Below the pieces are notes generated by a model. That model did not search any database and was not told the origin of the DNA. It saw only the letters and a list, made by a program, of their open reading frames with translations. Below are positions 37,198 through 46,737 of a DNA stretch of 64,000 nucleotides, one piece after another. The position numbers and the translations under genes were made by a program. The stretch spans positions 52,998 through 116,997 of the forward strand of contig JAFUAB010000041.1 in NCBI GenBank assembly GCA_017460885.1, written 5' to 3'. The first letter of the stretch is position 1; the number at the start of each line of letters is the position of its first letter. This DNA is from Lachnospiraceae bacterium. GTDB lineage: Bacteria > Bacillota > Clostridia > Lachnospirales > Lachnospiraceae.

Positions 37198-39879
37198 ATG
37201 TCCAAAGAATTAGCCAAAACCTATGACCCCAAGGATATAGAAGACAGGATCTATGCCGACTGGCTGGAAAACAAATATTTCCATGCCGAGGTTGATCACA
37301 GTAAGACTCCGTTTACCATCGTGATCCCGCCCCCGAATATCACGGGGCAGCTTCACATGGGACATGCCCTTGATAATACGATGCAGGATATCCTGATCCG
37401 ATATAAGCGCATGCAGGGATATAATGCGCTTTGGCAGCCGGGTACCGATCACGCCTCCATAGCTACCGAGGTTAAGATCATAGAGACCCTCAAGAGCCAG
37501 GGTATCAGCAAGGAGGATCTGGGACGTGAGGGCTTCCTCGAGAGAGCCTGGGACTGGAAAAAGGAATACGGCGGACGCATCGTCAGTCAGTTAAAGAAGC
37601 TCGGAAGCTCCTGCGACTGGGACAGGGAACGCTTTACAATGGACGAGGGCTGCAATAGAGCGGTCAATGAAGTGTTCTGCAAAATGTATAAAAAGGGCTG
37701 GATATATAAGGGAAGCCGTATAATCAACTGGTGTCCGGTCTGCAATACCTCCATTTCGGATGCCGAGGTTGAATATGAGGAGCAGGACGGCCACTTCTGG
37801 CATATCAAGTATCCTTTTATAGAAAAGGACGGAAGCGTGAGCACCACCCGTTTCCTCGAATTTGCCACCACCCGTCCCGAGACTATGCTCGGAGATACAG
37901 CAGTGGCAGTTAATCCCGCTGATGACAGATATAAGGATCTGATAGGCGAGAGGGTCATGCTTCCGTTAGTTAACCGCGAGATCCCCATCGTCGGTGATGG
38001 CTATGTGGATGTGGAATTCGGAACAGGCGTGGTTAAGATCACGCCCGCTCATGATCCCAACGACTTTGAGGTGGGCAAGAGACATGATCTGCCGGAGATC
38101 AACATCCTGAATGATGATGCCACGATCAACGAAAACGGCGGTAAGTTCGCCGGAATGGATCGTTATGAGGCACGTAAGGCGATCGTAAGCGAGCTGGATG
38201 AGATGGGACTGCTCGTGGGGATCGAGGATCATAAGCATAACGTAGGCACGCATGACAGATGCGGGACTACCATTGAGCCCATGATCAAACAGCAGTGGTT
38301 CGTCAGGATGGACGAGCTGATAAAGCCTGCCGTAAAGGCTGTTAAGGAGGGCGATATCAGGCTTATTCCGTCCCGTATGGAAAAGACATATTTCAACTGG
38401 ACCGATAACATCCGTGACTGGTGTATCTCCAGACAGCTCTGGTGGGGACACAGGATCCCGGCATATTACTGCGACAAGTGCGGTGAGATAGTTGTGGATA
38501 AGGAACAGCCTGCAGTCTGCCCCAAGTGCGGCGGAGATCACTTCACGCAGGATCCGGACACGCTCGATACCTGGTTCTCATCGGCTCTGTGGCCGTTCTC
38601 AACTCTGGGCTGGCCCGAGGAGACCGAGGAACTGAAATATTTCTATCCGACCGACGTTCTGGTGACCGGATATGACATAATCTTTTTCTGGGTTATCAGA
38701 ATGATATTCTCGGGCTTTGAGCAGATGGGCAAGCGTCCGTTCAAGACCGTACTCTTCCATGGATTGGTACGAGACGAGCTGGGACGGAAGATGAGTAAAT
38801 CCCTCGGCAACGGTATTGACCCTCTGGAGATCATAGATAAGTACGGTGCGGATGCACTCAGGCTCACACTGATCACAGGCAATGCCCCCGGCAACGACAT
38901 GAGATTTACCAATGCCCGTGTGGAAAACAGCAGAAATTTTGCCAATAAGGTCTGGAACGCCAGCCGTTTCATAATGATGAATATGGAGAAGGTCTCCGAA
39001 GAGGATCTTAAGCTTTCGTTTGAGGAGGTTTCGGATAAGCTGGAGCCTGTGGACAAATGGATACTCTCCTGTTTTAATTCGCTTACCCGTGAAGTGACGG
39101 ACAATATGGATTCCTTTGAACTCGGAATAGCCGTGCAGAAGGTTTATGACTTCATTTGGGATCAGTTCTGTGACTGGTATATAGAGATGGTTAAGCCCAG
39201 ACTTTATGCCACGGATTCACACGACAGTCACATAGCCGCACTCTGGACGCTGAAGACTGTCCTTATCGGAGCGCTTAAGCTGCTGCACCCTTATATGCCA
39301 TTCATCACGGAGGAGATATTCTGTAACCTTCAGTCCGAAGAAAAGTCGATCATGATCTCCGACTGGCCGGTCTACCGTGATGAGTATGCATTCGAAAAGG
39401 AAGAGGAAGCGATAGAGACCATTAAGGAGGCAGTAAAGGGCATCCGTGCGGTACGTACGCAGATGAATGTGGCTCCGTCAAAGAAGGCCGGAGTATATGT
39501 GGTCAGTGAGGACGTGAATGTCCTGAATGTTTTCCGTGAGGGCGAGGTTTTCTTTGCAACGCTTGCTTATGCTTCGGAGGTTCATCTTCAGTCCGATAAG
39601 AGCGGGATCGCGGATGATGCCGTCAGTGTGGTGATCCCCGGTGCGGCACTCTACATTCCGTTTGCGGAGCTTGTGGACATTTCTGCCGAGATCGAAAGGC
39701 TGCAGGGAGAGGAAAAGAAGCTTCAGGGCGAGATCAGGCGTGCCGAGGGCATGCTGGCCAACGAGAAGTTTATTTCAAAGGCTCCGGAAGCCAAGGTCAA
39801 TGAGGAAAAGGAAAAGCTGGCAAAGTACACCGGAATGCTTGAGCAGGTAAAGGAACGTCTCGCTCAGCTCGGCAGATAA
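37198..39879 (+). CDS. valS: Valyl-tRNA synthetase
   Basis: An 893-residue class I synthetase charging tRNA-Val. The HIGH motif is PPNITGQLHMGHAL and KMSKS is GRKMSKSLGNG; the editing domain has TTRPETMLGDTAVAV, and the C-terminus is the Val-specific coiled coil (EIERLQGEEKKLQGEIRRAE). ATG at 37198 follows AAGGAG. Overlap with an upstream in-frame ATG at 37144 is rejected because of the better ribosome site. Confidence 0.98.
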   Translation: MSKELAKTYDPKDIEDRIYADWLENKYFHAEVDHSKTPFTIVIPPPNITGQLHMGHALDNTMQDILIRYKRMQGYNALWQPGTDHASIATEVKIIETLKSQGISKEDLGREGFLERAWDWKKEYGGRIVSQLKKLGSSCDWDRERFTMDEGCNRAVNEVFCKMYKKGWIYKGSRIINWCPVCNTSISDAEVEYEEQDGHFWHIKYPFIEKDGSVSTTRFLEFATTRPETMLGDTAVAVNPADDRYKDLIGERVMLPLVNREIPIVGDGYVDVEFGTGVVKITPAHDPNDFEVGKRHDLPEINILNDDATINENGGKFAGMDRYEARKAIVSELDEMGLLVGIEDHKHNVGTHDRCGTTIEPMIKQQWFVRMDELIKPAVKAVKEGDIRLIPSRMEKTYFNWTDNIRDWCISRQLWWGHRIPAYYCDKCGEIVVDKEQPAVCPKCGGDHFTQDPDTLDTWFSSALWPFSTLGWPEETEELKYFYPTDVLVTGYDIIFFWVIRMIFSGFEQMGKRPFKTVLFHGLVRDELGRKMSKSLGNGIDPLEIIDKYGADALRLTLITGNAPGNDMRFTNARVENSRNFANKVWNASRFIMMNMEKVSEEDLKLSFEEVSDKLEPVDKWILSCFNSLTREVTDNMDSFELGIAVQKVYDFIWDQFCDWYIEMVKPRLYATDSHDSHIAALWTLKTVLIGALKLLHPYMPFITEEIFCNLQSEEKSIMISDWPVYRDEYAFEKEEEAIETIKEAVKGIRAVRTQMNVAPSKKAGVYVVSEDVNVLNVFREGEVFFATLAYASEVHLQSDKSGIADDAVSVVIPGAALYIPFAELVDISAEIERLQGEEKKLQGEIRRAEGMLANEKFISKAPEAKVNEEKEKLAKYTGMLEQVKERLAQLGR

Positions 39880-39931
39880 ACCGAAACAACCGGTGCAGGG
39901 CAGTGAATTCCTGCCGGCCCTGAAGATAAAC

Positions 39932-41263
39932 ATGACCGTCAATGATGCATATAATCTGATAAATGAACTGCCGAAGTTCACTACGAAGCATACCTTCGAG
40001 GAGGGCCGGACCTTTTTGGACAGGCTCGGCTCTCCCGATGAGGGGCTTAAGGTGATACATGTGGCGGGTACCAATGGAAAAGGCTCCGTATGTGCATATA
40101 TGGAGTCTATACTTATGCATGCCGGATACACCGTCGGATGTTTTATCTCCCCACACCTAAACGATATGCGGGAACGCATCCGCATAAACGGACAGATGTG
40201 CGGGGAGGATGATTTCAGAGAGGCAGTCTCGGAAGTCAAAGCACTGGCGGAGGATTTTTACTGGCCGACCTATTTTGAGTATCTGTTTTTTGTATCGATG
40301 CTTGTGTTTAAAAAGCATAGACCCGATATAGTGATACTTGAGACAGGACTGGGAGGAAGACTTGATGCGACCAATCTTGTCCGGGATAAGCTGATGAGCG
40401 TTATCACATCTATCGGACTGGATCACTGTGAGTATCTCGGTAATACATGCGCTCATATAGCCTCCGAAAAGGCCGGGATCATTATGTACGGACGTCCCGT
40501 GATCTACTGGGATGACACGCCGGGAGCCGATATTATCGATTCCGTATGCACCGCCCGTCATTCTGTGAAAATTGCACTATCGAAAACGCAAATAATAGAT
40601 ATACATAGGTCTAATCGTGGTATTGATTTTTGTTTTCGATATAAGTATGATAAGTTTATCTGCCTAAATTTGGGGACATGTGCCCTTTATCAGGTAGAAA
40701 ATGCCTGTCTGGCCGTAGCGGCACTGGCCCGGATCCCCGGCATCTGCGACAGAATTAGCAGCAGAGCCATGATCGATGGGGTAAGCTCTATGGTGTGGCC
40801 CGGCAGGATGGAAGAGATCAGAAAACATATTTTTCTGGACGGAGCGCATAATGAACCTGCCGTTGAGGCATTGCTTCAGACGGTCAGGGAGGATGGCGCC
40901 GCGTCCAGACTGCTGATCTTCGGATGTATGGCGGACAAAGCTTATGTCCGGGAGATCGGTCTCATTGCCGACAGCGGTCTTTTTGAGAAATGCATTACCG
41001 TAGCGATCGGTTCGGCCAGAGCACTGGATGCGGGTAAGCTGGCGGAGAGCTTCCGGGCGGCCGGAGTTGACGCAGAGTCCGTGGACAGTGTCAGCGAAGC
41101 CTGGAAAATGGCGTGTGCATATACAGGATCCGACGAAACGTCGGAAGACGGGGCCGGTGAACCGGAGACTGACAGCGAAGCATCGGGCGCCGGATACGTA
41201 TATATAGCCGGATCGCTGTATCTGATCGGTGAGATGAGAGGGCTGATAGATGATAAATTTTGA
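39932..41263 (+). CDS. folC: Folylpolyglutamate synthase / dihydrofolate synthase
   Basis: A 443-residue Mur-ligase-fold enzyme adding glutamates to folates. P-loop VAGTNGKGSVCAYM, SPHLNDMRERI, ETGLGGRLDATN, and LDGAHNEPA are visible. The ATG at 39932 is preferred to a GTG at 39893. A patch at ~40565-40680 is strikingly AT-rich with A/T-ending codons, unlike the rest, yet stays in frame between the ATPase and C-terminal parts. valS-folC is a common pair in Firmicutes. Confidence 0.94.
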   Translation: MTVNDAYNLINELPKFTTKHTFEEGRTFLDRLGSPDEGLKVIHVAGTNGKGSVCAYMESILMHAGYTVGCFISPHLNDMRERIRINGQMCGEDDFREAVSEVKALAEDFYWPTYFEYLFFVSMLVFKKHRPDIVILETGLGGRLDATNLVRDKLMSVITSIGLDHCEYLGNTCAHIASEKAGIIMYGRPVIYWDDTPGADIIDSVCTARHSVKIALSKTQIIDIHRSNRGIDFCFRYKYDKFICLNLGTCALYQVENACLAVAALARIPGICDRISSRAMIDGVSSMVWPGRMEEIRKHIFLDGAHNEPAVEALLQTVREDGAASRLLIFGCMADKAYVREIGLIADSGLFEKCITVAIGSARALDAGKLAESFRAAGVDAESVDSVSEAWKMACAYTGSDETSEDGAGEPETDSEASGAGYVYIAGSLYLIGEMRGLIDDKF

Positions 41264-41423
41264 TGAAGAACTCAAGAAATTCCACCCGTCTCTTGAGGTG
41301 GAGGATGTGAGCGAGGCGATCTATAATCAGGATCTGACCGATATGGCCGACTTGATCGTGGGGATGCTCAAGGATACCGATAACAGCCGTAAAAAGCGCA
41401 GCACATCCAATGAAGAAGAGTGA
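41250..41423 (+). CDS. Small acidic protein of unknown function (57 residues)
   Basis: An ATG within the last bases of folC (overlap ~14 bp) opens a 57-codon frame: MINFDEELKKFHPSLEVEDV and onward, ending in KKRSTSNEEE. GAGAGGGCTGATAG precedes the ATG. Codon use matches neighbours and it fills the gap exactly between folC and the TPR gene, so it is likely real. No family recognised; mostly helical, charged. Confidence 0.6.
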   Translation: MINFDEELKKFHPSLEVEDVSEAIYNQDLTDMADLIVGMLKDTDNSRKKRSTSNEEE

Positions 41424-41447
41424 GTTAAGCGATAAGGGTGCGTTTAT

Positions 41448-42869
41448 ATGATCTGCTATAATTGCGGACGCGATCTTTCAGAGCACGATTTTTGTACCGG
41501 CTGCGGAGCCGATGTGACCCAATATAAAAAAGTAATGTTCATTTCCAACAGGTTCTACAATGAGGGCCTGGAAATGGCTAAGGTGCGGGATCTGTCAGGT
41601 GCGGTGGGAGCACTGCGCCAGTGCCTGAAATTCAATAAAAACAACATAGAAGCCAGAAATCTGCTCGGACTTGTTTATTTCGAGACCGGCGAGGTCGTTG
41701 CTGCCCTGAGTGAGTGGGTGATCTCCGCCAATATACGTCCGAAAAAGAATATCGCCAACGATTATATCGAGATGATCCAGTCCAACCCCGCCAAACTGGA
41801 CACCATCAATCAGACTATCAAAAAGTACAATCAGGCGTTGAAGTATTGTGATATGGAGTCTTATGATCTGGCGATCATTCAACTCAAAAAGGTATTATCC
41901 CTGAATGAAAACTTTATCAGAGCACGCCAGCTTCTGGCACTTCTGTACATCAATGACGAGAGATGGAGCGATGCCAAGGCTCAGCTTATCAAGTGCGCTT
42001 CTATAGATACCGGCAATACCACGACCATGCGATACAGAATGGAAGTGGATGAAATGCTGACTCCTGTTGACGGAGACGGCGGACGCAGGAAAAGAAAAAA
42101 AGAAAAAGAAGAGATCATCAGCTATAAATCCGGCAACGAACTGATCATACAGCCGGCCAATACCAGAAACAGCAGCGGACTTGGGGTTATACTTAATCTG
42201 TTCCTCGGTGTATGCATAGGAATAGCCGCCGCATGGTTTATAATCATGCCGGCAAGAGTAGGGATAGCTTCCACAGAGGCTGAAGCCAGACTGAAGGAGG
42301 TCAATGAACAGCTGGATGCCAAAACCGTAGAAGCGGAGGATCTGAAGTCCCAGCTTGAGACGGCGCTTGAGCAGAACAGACAGATGGAGGAAAGCCTGGC
42401 GGAGTATCAGGACTACAACGGAACGATGGGCAGTTCCTACTCCCTGATCCAGGCGGCAGCCGCATATCTGAACCGGGAAGAGGGAGCGGATATGAGCGAG
42501 ATCGCCGATTATCTCGATGATGTTGACGTTTCCGAGCTTGGTGAAGACTCCAGTGAGGCTCCGCTTCAGTTGTATAACTCACTTATGAAGCTGGCAGGTC
42601 CCGACATGGCCGGACAGTTTTATGATACCGGTTATGAAGCATACAATACCGGAGATTACGAGGTTGCCATAGAGAATCTTTCGAGAGCTTATCAATATGA
42701 TCCGTCAAACGGAGATGCATTGTATTATCTGGCTCAGTCTTATAATCATTCGGGTGACGAGGCACATGCCATTCAGATGTACCGTAAGGTGGTGGATGAG
42801 TTCCCGGATACGGAAAAGGCAACCAAATCACAGGGATATCTTGAACAGCTTACGGGAAGCAGCGACTGA
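41448..42869 (+). CDS. Zinc-ribbon TPR membrane protein
   Basis: About 473 residues. An N-terminal zinc ribbon (CYNCGRDLSEHDFCTGCG), cytosolic TPR repeats (~25-200), a basic patch (RRKRKKEKEE), one membrane span (~242-262, LNLFLGVCIGIAAAWFII), a coiled coil (~275-320) and a second set of TPRs at the C-terminus (~395-465, NTGDYEVAIENLSRAYQYDP), which should lie outside the cell. A scaffold role is probable. Partners unknown. Its stop overlaps the MATE start (TGATG). Confidence 0.8.
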   Translation: MICYNCGRDLSEHDFCTGCGADVTQYKKVMFISNRFYNEGLEMAKVRDLSGAVGALRQCLKFNKNNIEARNLLGLVYFETGEVVAALSEWVISANIRPKKNIANDYIEMIQSNPAKLDTINQTIKKYNQALKYCDMESYDLAIIQLKKVLSLNENFIRARQLLALLYINDERWSDAKAQLIKCASIDTGNTTTMRYRMEVDEMLTPVDGDGGRRKRKKEKEEIISYKSGNELIIQPANTRNSSGLGVILNLFLGVCIGIAAAWFIIMPARVGIASTEAEARLKEVNEQLDAKTVEAEDLKSQLETALEQNRQMEESLAEYQDYNGTMGSSYSLIQAAAAYLNREEGADMSEIADYLDDVDVSELGEDSSEAPLQLYNSLMKLAGPDMAGQFYDTGYEAYNTGDYEVAIENLSRAYQYDPSNGDALYYLAQSYNHSGDEAHAIQMYRKVVDEFPDTEKATKSQGYLEQLTGSSD

Positions 42870-44233
42870 TGTCATCGGCAAAAAACAGATCATATACAAT
42901 CGATATGTGCTCGGGACGTATAGCCGGGAAGATGCTTATGTTTGCAATTCCGCTAATGCTCTCGAGCATTTTGCAGCTTCTTTTTAACGCTGCGGATGTG
43001 ATCGTGGTAGGCCGTTTCGCAGGAGATAATTCTCTGGCGGCGGTAGGCTCGACCTCGTCTCTGGTCAATCTGCTGACCAATGTATTTCTGGGGCTTTCGG
43101 TAGGTGCGAATGTCAGTGTGGCCAAATACATCGGGGCCGGCAGGGATGAGGATGTTTCCTCTACGGTGCATACCGCTCTCTGTCTTGCGATCTTCAGCGG
43201 AGCCCTGCTGACGGTCATAGGCTGCCTCGGTGCCAGGACGATACTGACCTGGATGTCTTCTCCTGCGGAAGTCATTGACCTGTCGGCATTGTATCTCAGG
43301 ATCTTTTTTGTCGGGATGATCCCGAACATGTTATATAATTTCGGCGCAGCGATCATGAGATCCGTCGGAGATACACGCAGACCGCTGTATTACCTGTTTT
43401 TTGCGGGCATTGTCAATGTCATACTTAATCTGATCTTTGTTATTGTTTTTTCGATGGATGTGGCCGGTGTGGCACTGGCTACGATCATTTCACAGACCAT
43501 CTCCGCAGTATTGGTGCTCAGATGCCTGATCAGAGAAAGAAGTGCGATCAGATTTGATATCCGAAAGCTGCGCATCGACAGGAGAATATGCGGGGAGATC
43601 CTGCGGATAGGTCTGCCCAGCGGTTTTCAGGGACTGCTGTTCTCGCTTTCGAACGTTATCATACAGTCGGCCGTTAACAGCTTCGGAGCCACCGTAGTTG
43701 CTGCCAATTCCGCCGCAGCCAATATCGAGGGCTTCGTGTGGGTATCTATGAATGCTTTTCATCAGGCGGCCATTACCTTTACCGGACAGAATTACGGTGC
43801 CGGCAAGAGAGACAGGGTGCTGCATGTAATGAAGGATGCCCTTATCTTTGTCATCCTTACCGGTCTGATCCTGGGCAGGGGTGTGTATCATTTCGGCATA
43901 CCGCTTATGGGACTATATACCGCCAATCCGGAGGTTGCCCGTCTTGGTCTGGTCAGGATCGAATGGGTATGCGGATTATATTTTCTGTGCGGTATGATGG
44001 ACGTGATGGTAGGAGTTCTCAGGGGTATCGGGTATTCGGTGCTTCCAATGATAGTTTCGCTGATAGGAGCCTGCGGACTGCGTATCATCTGGATATTTAC
44101 ATTCTTCAGGACCGGGAGATTTCACAGTCCGATGTATCTGTATATCACCTATCCGGTGAGCTGGGGGATCACTTTTCTTTTTCATATTATCTGTTTTAGT
44201 GTAGTCTGGCGTAAAATCGGCAGACGGGATTAA
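42869..44233 (+). CDS. MATE-family efflux transporter
   Basis: A 454-residue, 12-span Na+- or H+-coupled exporter. Two homologous halves begin IAGKMLMFAIPLMLSSILQLLFNAADVIVVGRF and ICGEILRIGLPSGFQGLLFS. The family is broad (drugs, metabolites); substrate not predictable. Translationally coupled to the TPR gene. Confidence 0.93.
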   Translation: MSSAKNRSYTIDMCSGRIAGKMLMFAIPLMLSSILQLLFNAADVIVVGRFAGDNSLAAVGSTSSLVNLLTNVFLGLSVGANVSVAKYIGAGRDEDVSSTVHTALCLAIFSGALLTVIGCLGARTILTWMSSPAEVIDLSALYLRIFFVGMIPNMLYNFGAAIMRSVGDTRRPLYYLFFAGIVNVILNLIFVIVFSMDVAGVALATIISQTISAVLVLRCLIRERSAIRFDIRKLRIDRRICGEILRIGLPSGFQGLLFSLSNVIIQSAVNSFGATVVAANSAAANIEGFVWVSMNAFHQAAITFTGQNYGAGKRDRVLHVMKDALIFVILTGLILGRGVYHFGIPLMGLYTANPEVARLGLVRIEWVCGLYFLCGMMDVMVGVLRGIGYSVLPMIVSLIGACGLRIIWIFTFFRTGRFHSPMYLYITYPVSWGITFLFHIICFSVVWRKIGRRD

Positions 44234-44252
44234 AGAGGTACGTTAACCGTAT

Positions 44253-46730
44253 ATGACCGAAATACATATATCCGTCAGAAGCCTGGTGGAGTTTCTATAC
44301 CGTTACGGTGACATAGATTCTTCGGGAGAAGCCGTCTCGGCCGATGCGATGCAGGCCGGAGCCAGGATACACCGCAGGATACAGTCGATGGCGGGTTCCG
44401 GTTACCGGGCGGAGTATGCTCTCAGCTACAGCTACGATTCGAGTCTCTGTCATGTGACGATCGAGGGCCGTGCCGACGGCGTGATCAGTACCGATACTTC
44501 TCCAATGACGGGATCTTTAATGTCGGATCCGGGTACAGCTTCTTTAAATATGATCGAAGCTGAAGGATCAGAAGCCGGACCGGCATACCCTTCAATCATT
44601 CCCGATGAATACATGATCATAGATGAGATAAAAACCACGAACCGGAATGTTAACCGTATGTCCGGCCCCGATCCGGTGCATCTGGCACAGGCTAAGGTTT
44701 ATGCGGCCATTTATCTGATGGCGGAGGGACTCTCGGAGATTTATGTCCGTATGACATATGTCAACAGGGACAGTGAGGAGATCAGATACTTTTACTCTGA
44801 ATACTCCGCCTCCGAAATAACCGCATGGTTTGAAGCTACCACAAGCGAGATGGCCAAATGGCTGGATATGCAGGCCGAATGGACCGATATGCGGCAGAAT
44901 TCCATTCATGAGATGGAGTTTCCGTATCAATACAGACCGGGGCAGAGGGAGCTTGCAGAGTATGTCTACAGGACGATATATCACGGGCGTAAGCTCTTTA
45001 TTGAGGCACCGACCGGAACCGGCAAAACACTTTCCGTACTTTTCCCCGCACTCAAGAGTATGGGCGAGGGCAGGGGAAACCGTATCTTTTATCTTACCGC
45101 AAGGACAATTGCCAGAACCGTTGCCGAGGATGCCGTCAATACGCTCAGGGAACAGGGACTGAAGCTTAAGTCGATCACTCTTACCGCCAAAGAAAAGATA
45201 TGCTTTATGGATGAGACCCGCTGTACTCCCGAGGCCTGTCCTTATGCCAAGGGACATTATGACAGGGTCAATGACTGCCTTTTTGAAATGGTGTCCGGTG
45301 AAGAGTCTTATCCGAGAGCCGTAATAGAGGAGTACGCCGGGAGACATATGGTATGTCCTTTTGAACTGGCTCTCGATCTGAGTCTGTATTCGGACTGTAT
45401 CATATGTGATTATAACTATGTATTTGACCCCAATGCCTATCTGCGCAGATTTTTTGCGGAGGGCAGAGAGGGTGACTATCTGTTTCTGGTTGACGAGGCG
45501 CATAATCTGGTCGACAGGGGCAGAGAAATGTATTCGGCGGTGATGATCAAGGAGGATCTGATGGAGGCCAGACGAGCCTGCGCTAAGTCGCAGCCCCGTA
45601 TAGCCAGGGCGATATCCAAATGCAACAGGGACATGCTTGAGATCAAAAAAACAAGAGGAGATGCGTCGCCTTCTGAGCTTGTTGTAATGAATACGCCCGG
45701 AGAACTGGTGGGTCATCTGGACAGAACCAGACAGGTGATCAGCGAATATCTGGCAGATCACAGAGAAGGTCCCGGTCACGATGAGATACTGGAGCTGTAT
45801 TTTGAGATATGTGAATTCCTGAATATTTATGACTGCCTGGGCCCGGACTATTGCATATATAATGCGATGACCTCCGATATGGATTTCTATGTCAAGCTGA
45901 TGTGCGTGGATCCTGCGAGAAATCTTAGTGACCGAATGGGTCAGGCAAGGTCGACGGTGCTTTTTTCGGCTACGCTTCTGCCGGTACAGTACTATAAGGC
46001 ACTGCTTGGAGGCACACAGGAGGATTATGAAGTATATGCAAACTCCGTCTTTGATGCAGGCAATCGTCTCATGATCAGGGCAAGGGATATCACTACCCGG
46101 TATTCGGGACGGAGCCGGGGACAGTATGAAAGGATGGCAGAATACATACATCGTATATCAGCTCCGAAGGAAGGCAACTATCTGGTCTTTGCTCCGTCAT
46201 ATCACTATATGGAAAATGTCGCAGGGATATACAGCGGAAAATATCCCGCTTCACCCGAAACAGAGATCATTATCCAGTCCAACGGTATGAGAGAACGGGA
46301 ACGTGAAGAGTTTCTGGAAAAGTTCCGGACAAAGGACAAAGGGACTCTGATAGGCTTTTGTGTCCTCGGAGGGATCTTTGCCGAGGGGATCGATCTCAGG
46401 GACGATGCGCTGATAGGCGTTATCATTATGGGAACCGGACTGCCGCAGATCGGAGGGGAGAGAGACCTGCTCAGATCATTCTTTGACAGAGACGGTCACA
46501 GGGGATATGAGTATGCCTATGCTTACCCGGGGATGAATCGTGTCCAGCAGGCAGCCGGGAGGCTGATTCGTACCGAAACCGACTGCGGTGTAATTGCCCT
46601 TCTGGATGACAGATTTGCATGGGATTCCAATGTCAGGATGTTTCCGCGCGAGTGGAATGATATCAGGGATGTTACGATTGATACCGTTGGAGATGCGGTG
46701 GTCCGTTTCTGGAACAGCAGAGTACAGTAA
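44253..46730 (+). CDS. PD-(D/E)XK nuclease fused to an iron-sulphur Rad3/DinG-type helicase
   Basis: An 825-residue fusion. The N-terminal ~210 residues form a RecB/Cas4-like nuclease domain: EGRADGVI (~70), DEIKTTN (~122) and QAKVYA (~147) give the D..ExK..QxxxY set. Then a superfamily 2 XPD/DinG helicase: Walker A EAPTGTGKT (~251), four Cys for a 4Fe-4S cluster between ~317 and 370 (KICFMDETRCTPEACPYAKG, later CPFE), DEAH (~414) and motif VI QAAGRLIRTETDCG. Likely a cytosolic DNA-repair enzyme unwinding and cutting DNA. Function in vivo unknown. Confidence 0.9.
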   Translation: MTEIHISVRSLVEFLYRYGDIDSSGEAVSADAMQAGARIHRRIQSMAGSGYRAEYALSYSYDSSLCHVTIEGRADGVISTDTSPMTGSLMSDPGTASLNMIEAEGSEAGPAYPSIIPDEYMIIDEIKTTNRNVNRMSGPDPVHLAQAKVYAAIYLMAEGLSEIYVRMTYVNRDSEEIRYFYSEYSASEITAWFEATTSEMAKWLDMQAEWTDMRQNSIHEMEFPYQYRPGQRELAEYVYRTIYHGRKLFIEAPTGTGKTLSVLFPALKSMGEGRGNRIFYLTARTIARTVAEDAVNTLREQGLKLKSITLTAKEKICFMDETRCTPEACPYAKGHYDRVNDCLFEMVSGEESYPRAVIEEYAGRHMVCPFELALDLSLYSDCIICDYNYVFDPNAYLRRFFAEGREGDYLFLVDEAHNLVDRGREMYSAVMIKEDLMEARRACAKSQPRIARAISKCNRDMLEIKKTRGDASPSELVVMNTPGELVGHLDRTRQVISEYLADHREGPGHDEILELYFEICEFLNIYDCLGPDYCIYNAMTSDMDFYVKLMCVDPARNLSDRMGQARSTVLFSATLLPVQYYKALLGGTQEDYEVYANSVFDAGNRLMIRARDITTRYSGRSRGQYERMAEYIHRISAPKEGNYLVFAPSYHYMENVAGIYSGKYPASPETEIIIQSNGMREREREEFLEKFRTKDKGTLIGFCVLGGIFAEGIDLRDDALIGVIIMGTGLPQIGGERDLLRSFFDRDGHRGYEYAYAYPGMNRVQQAAGRLIRTETDCGVIALLDDRFAWDSNVRMFPREWNDIRDVTIDTVGDAVVRFWNSRVQ

Positions 46731-46737
46731 AGATCGC

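Noticed and set aside
44592-46151. 519-codon frame antisense to the nuclease-helicase gene
   Set aside because: Entirely within a gene with clear motifs on the other strand; shadow frame.
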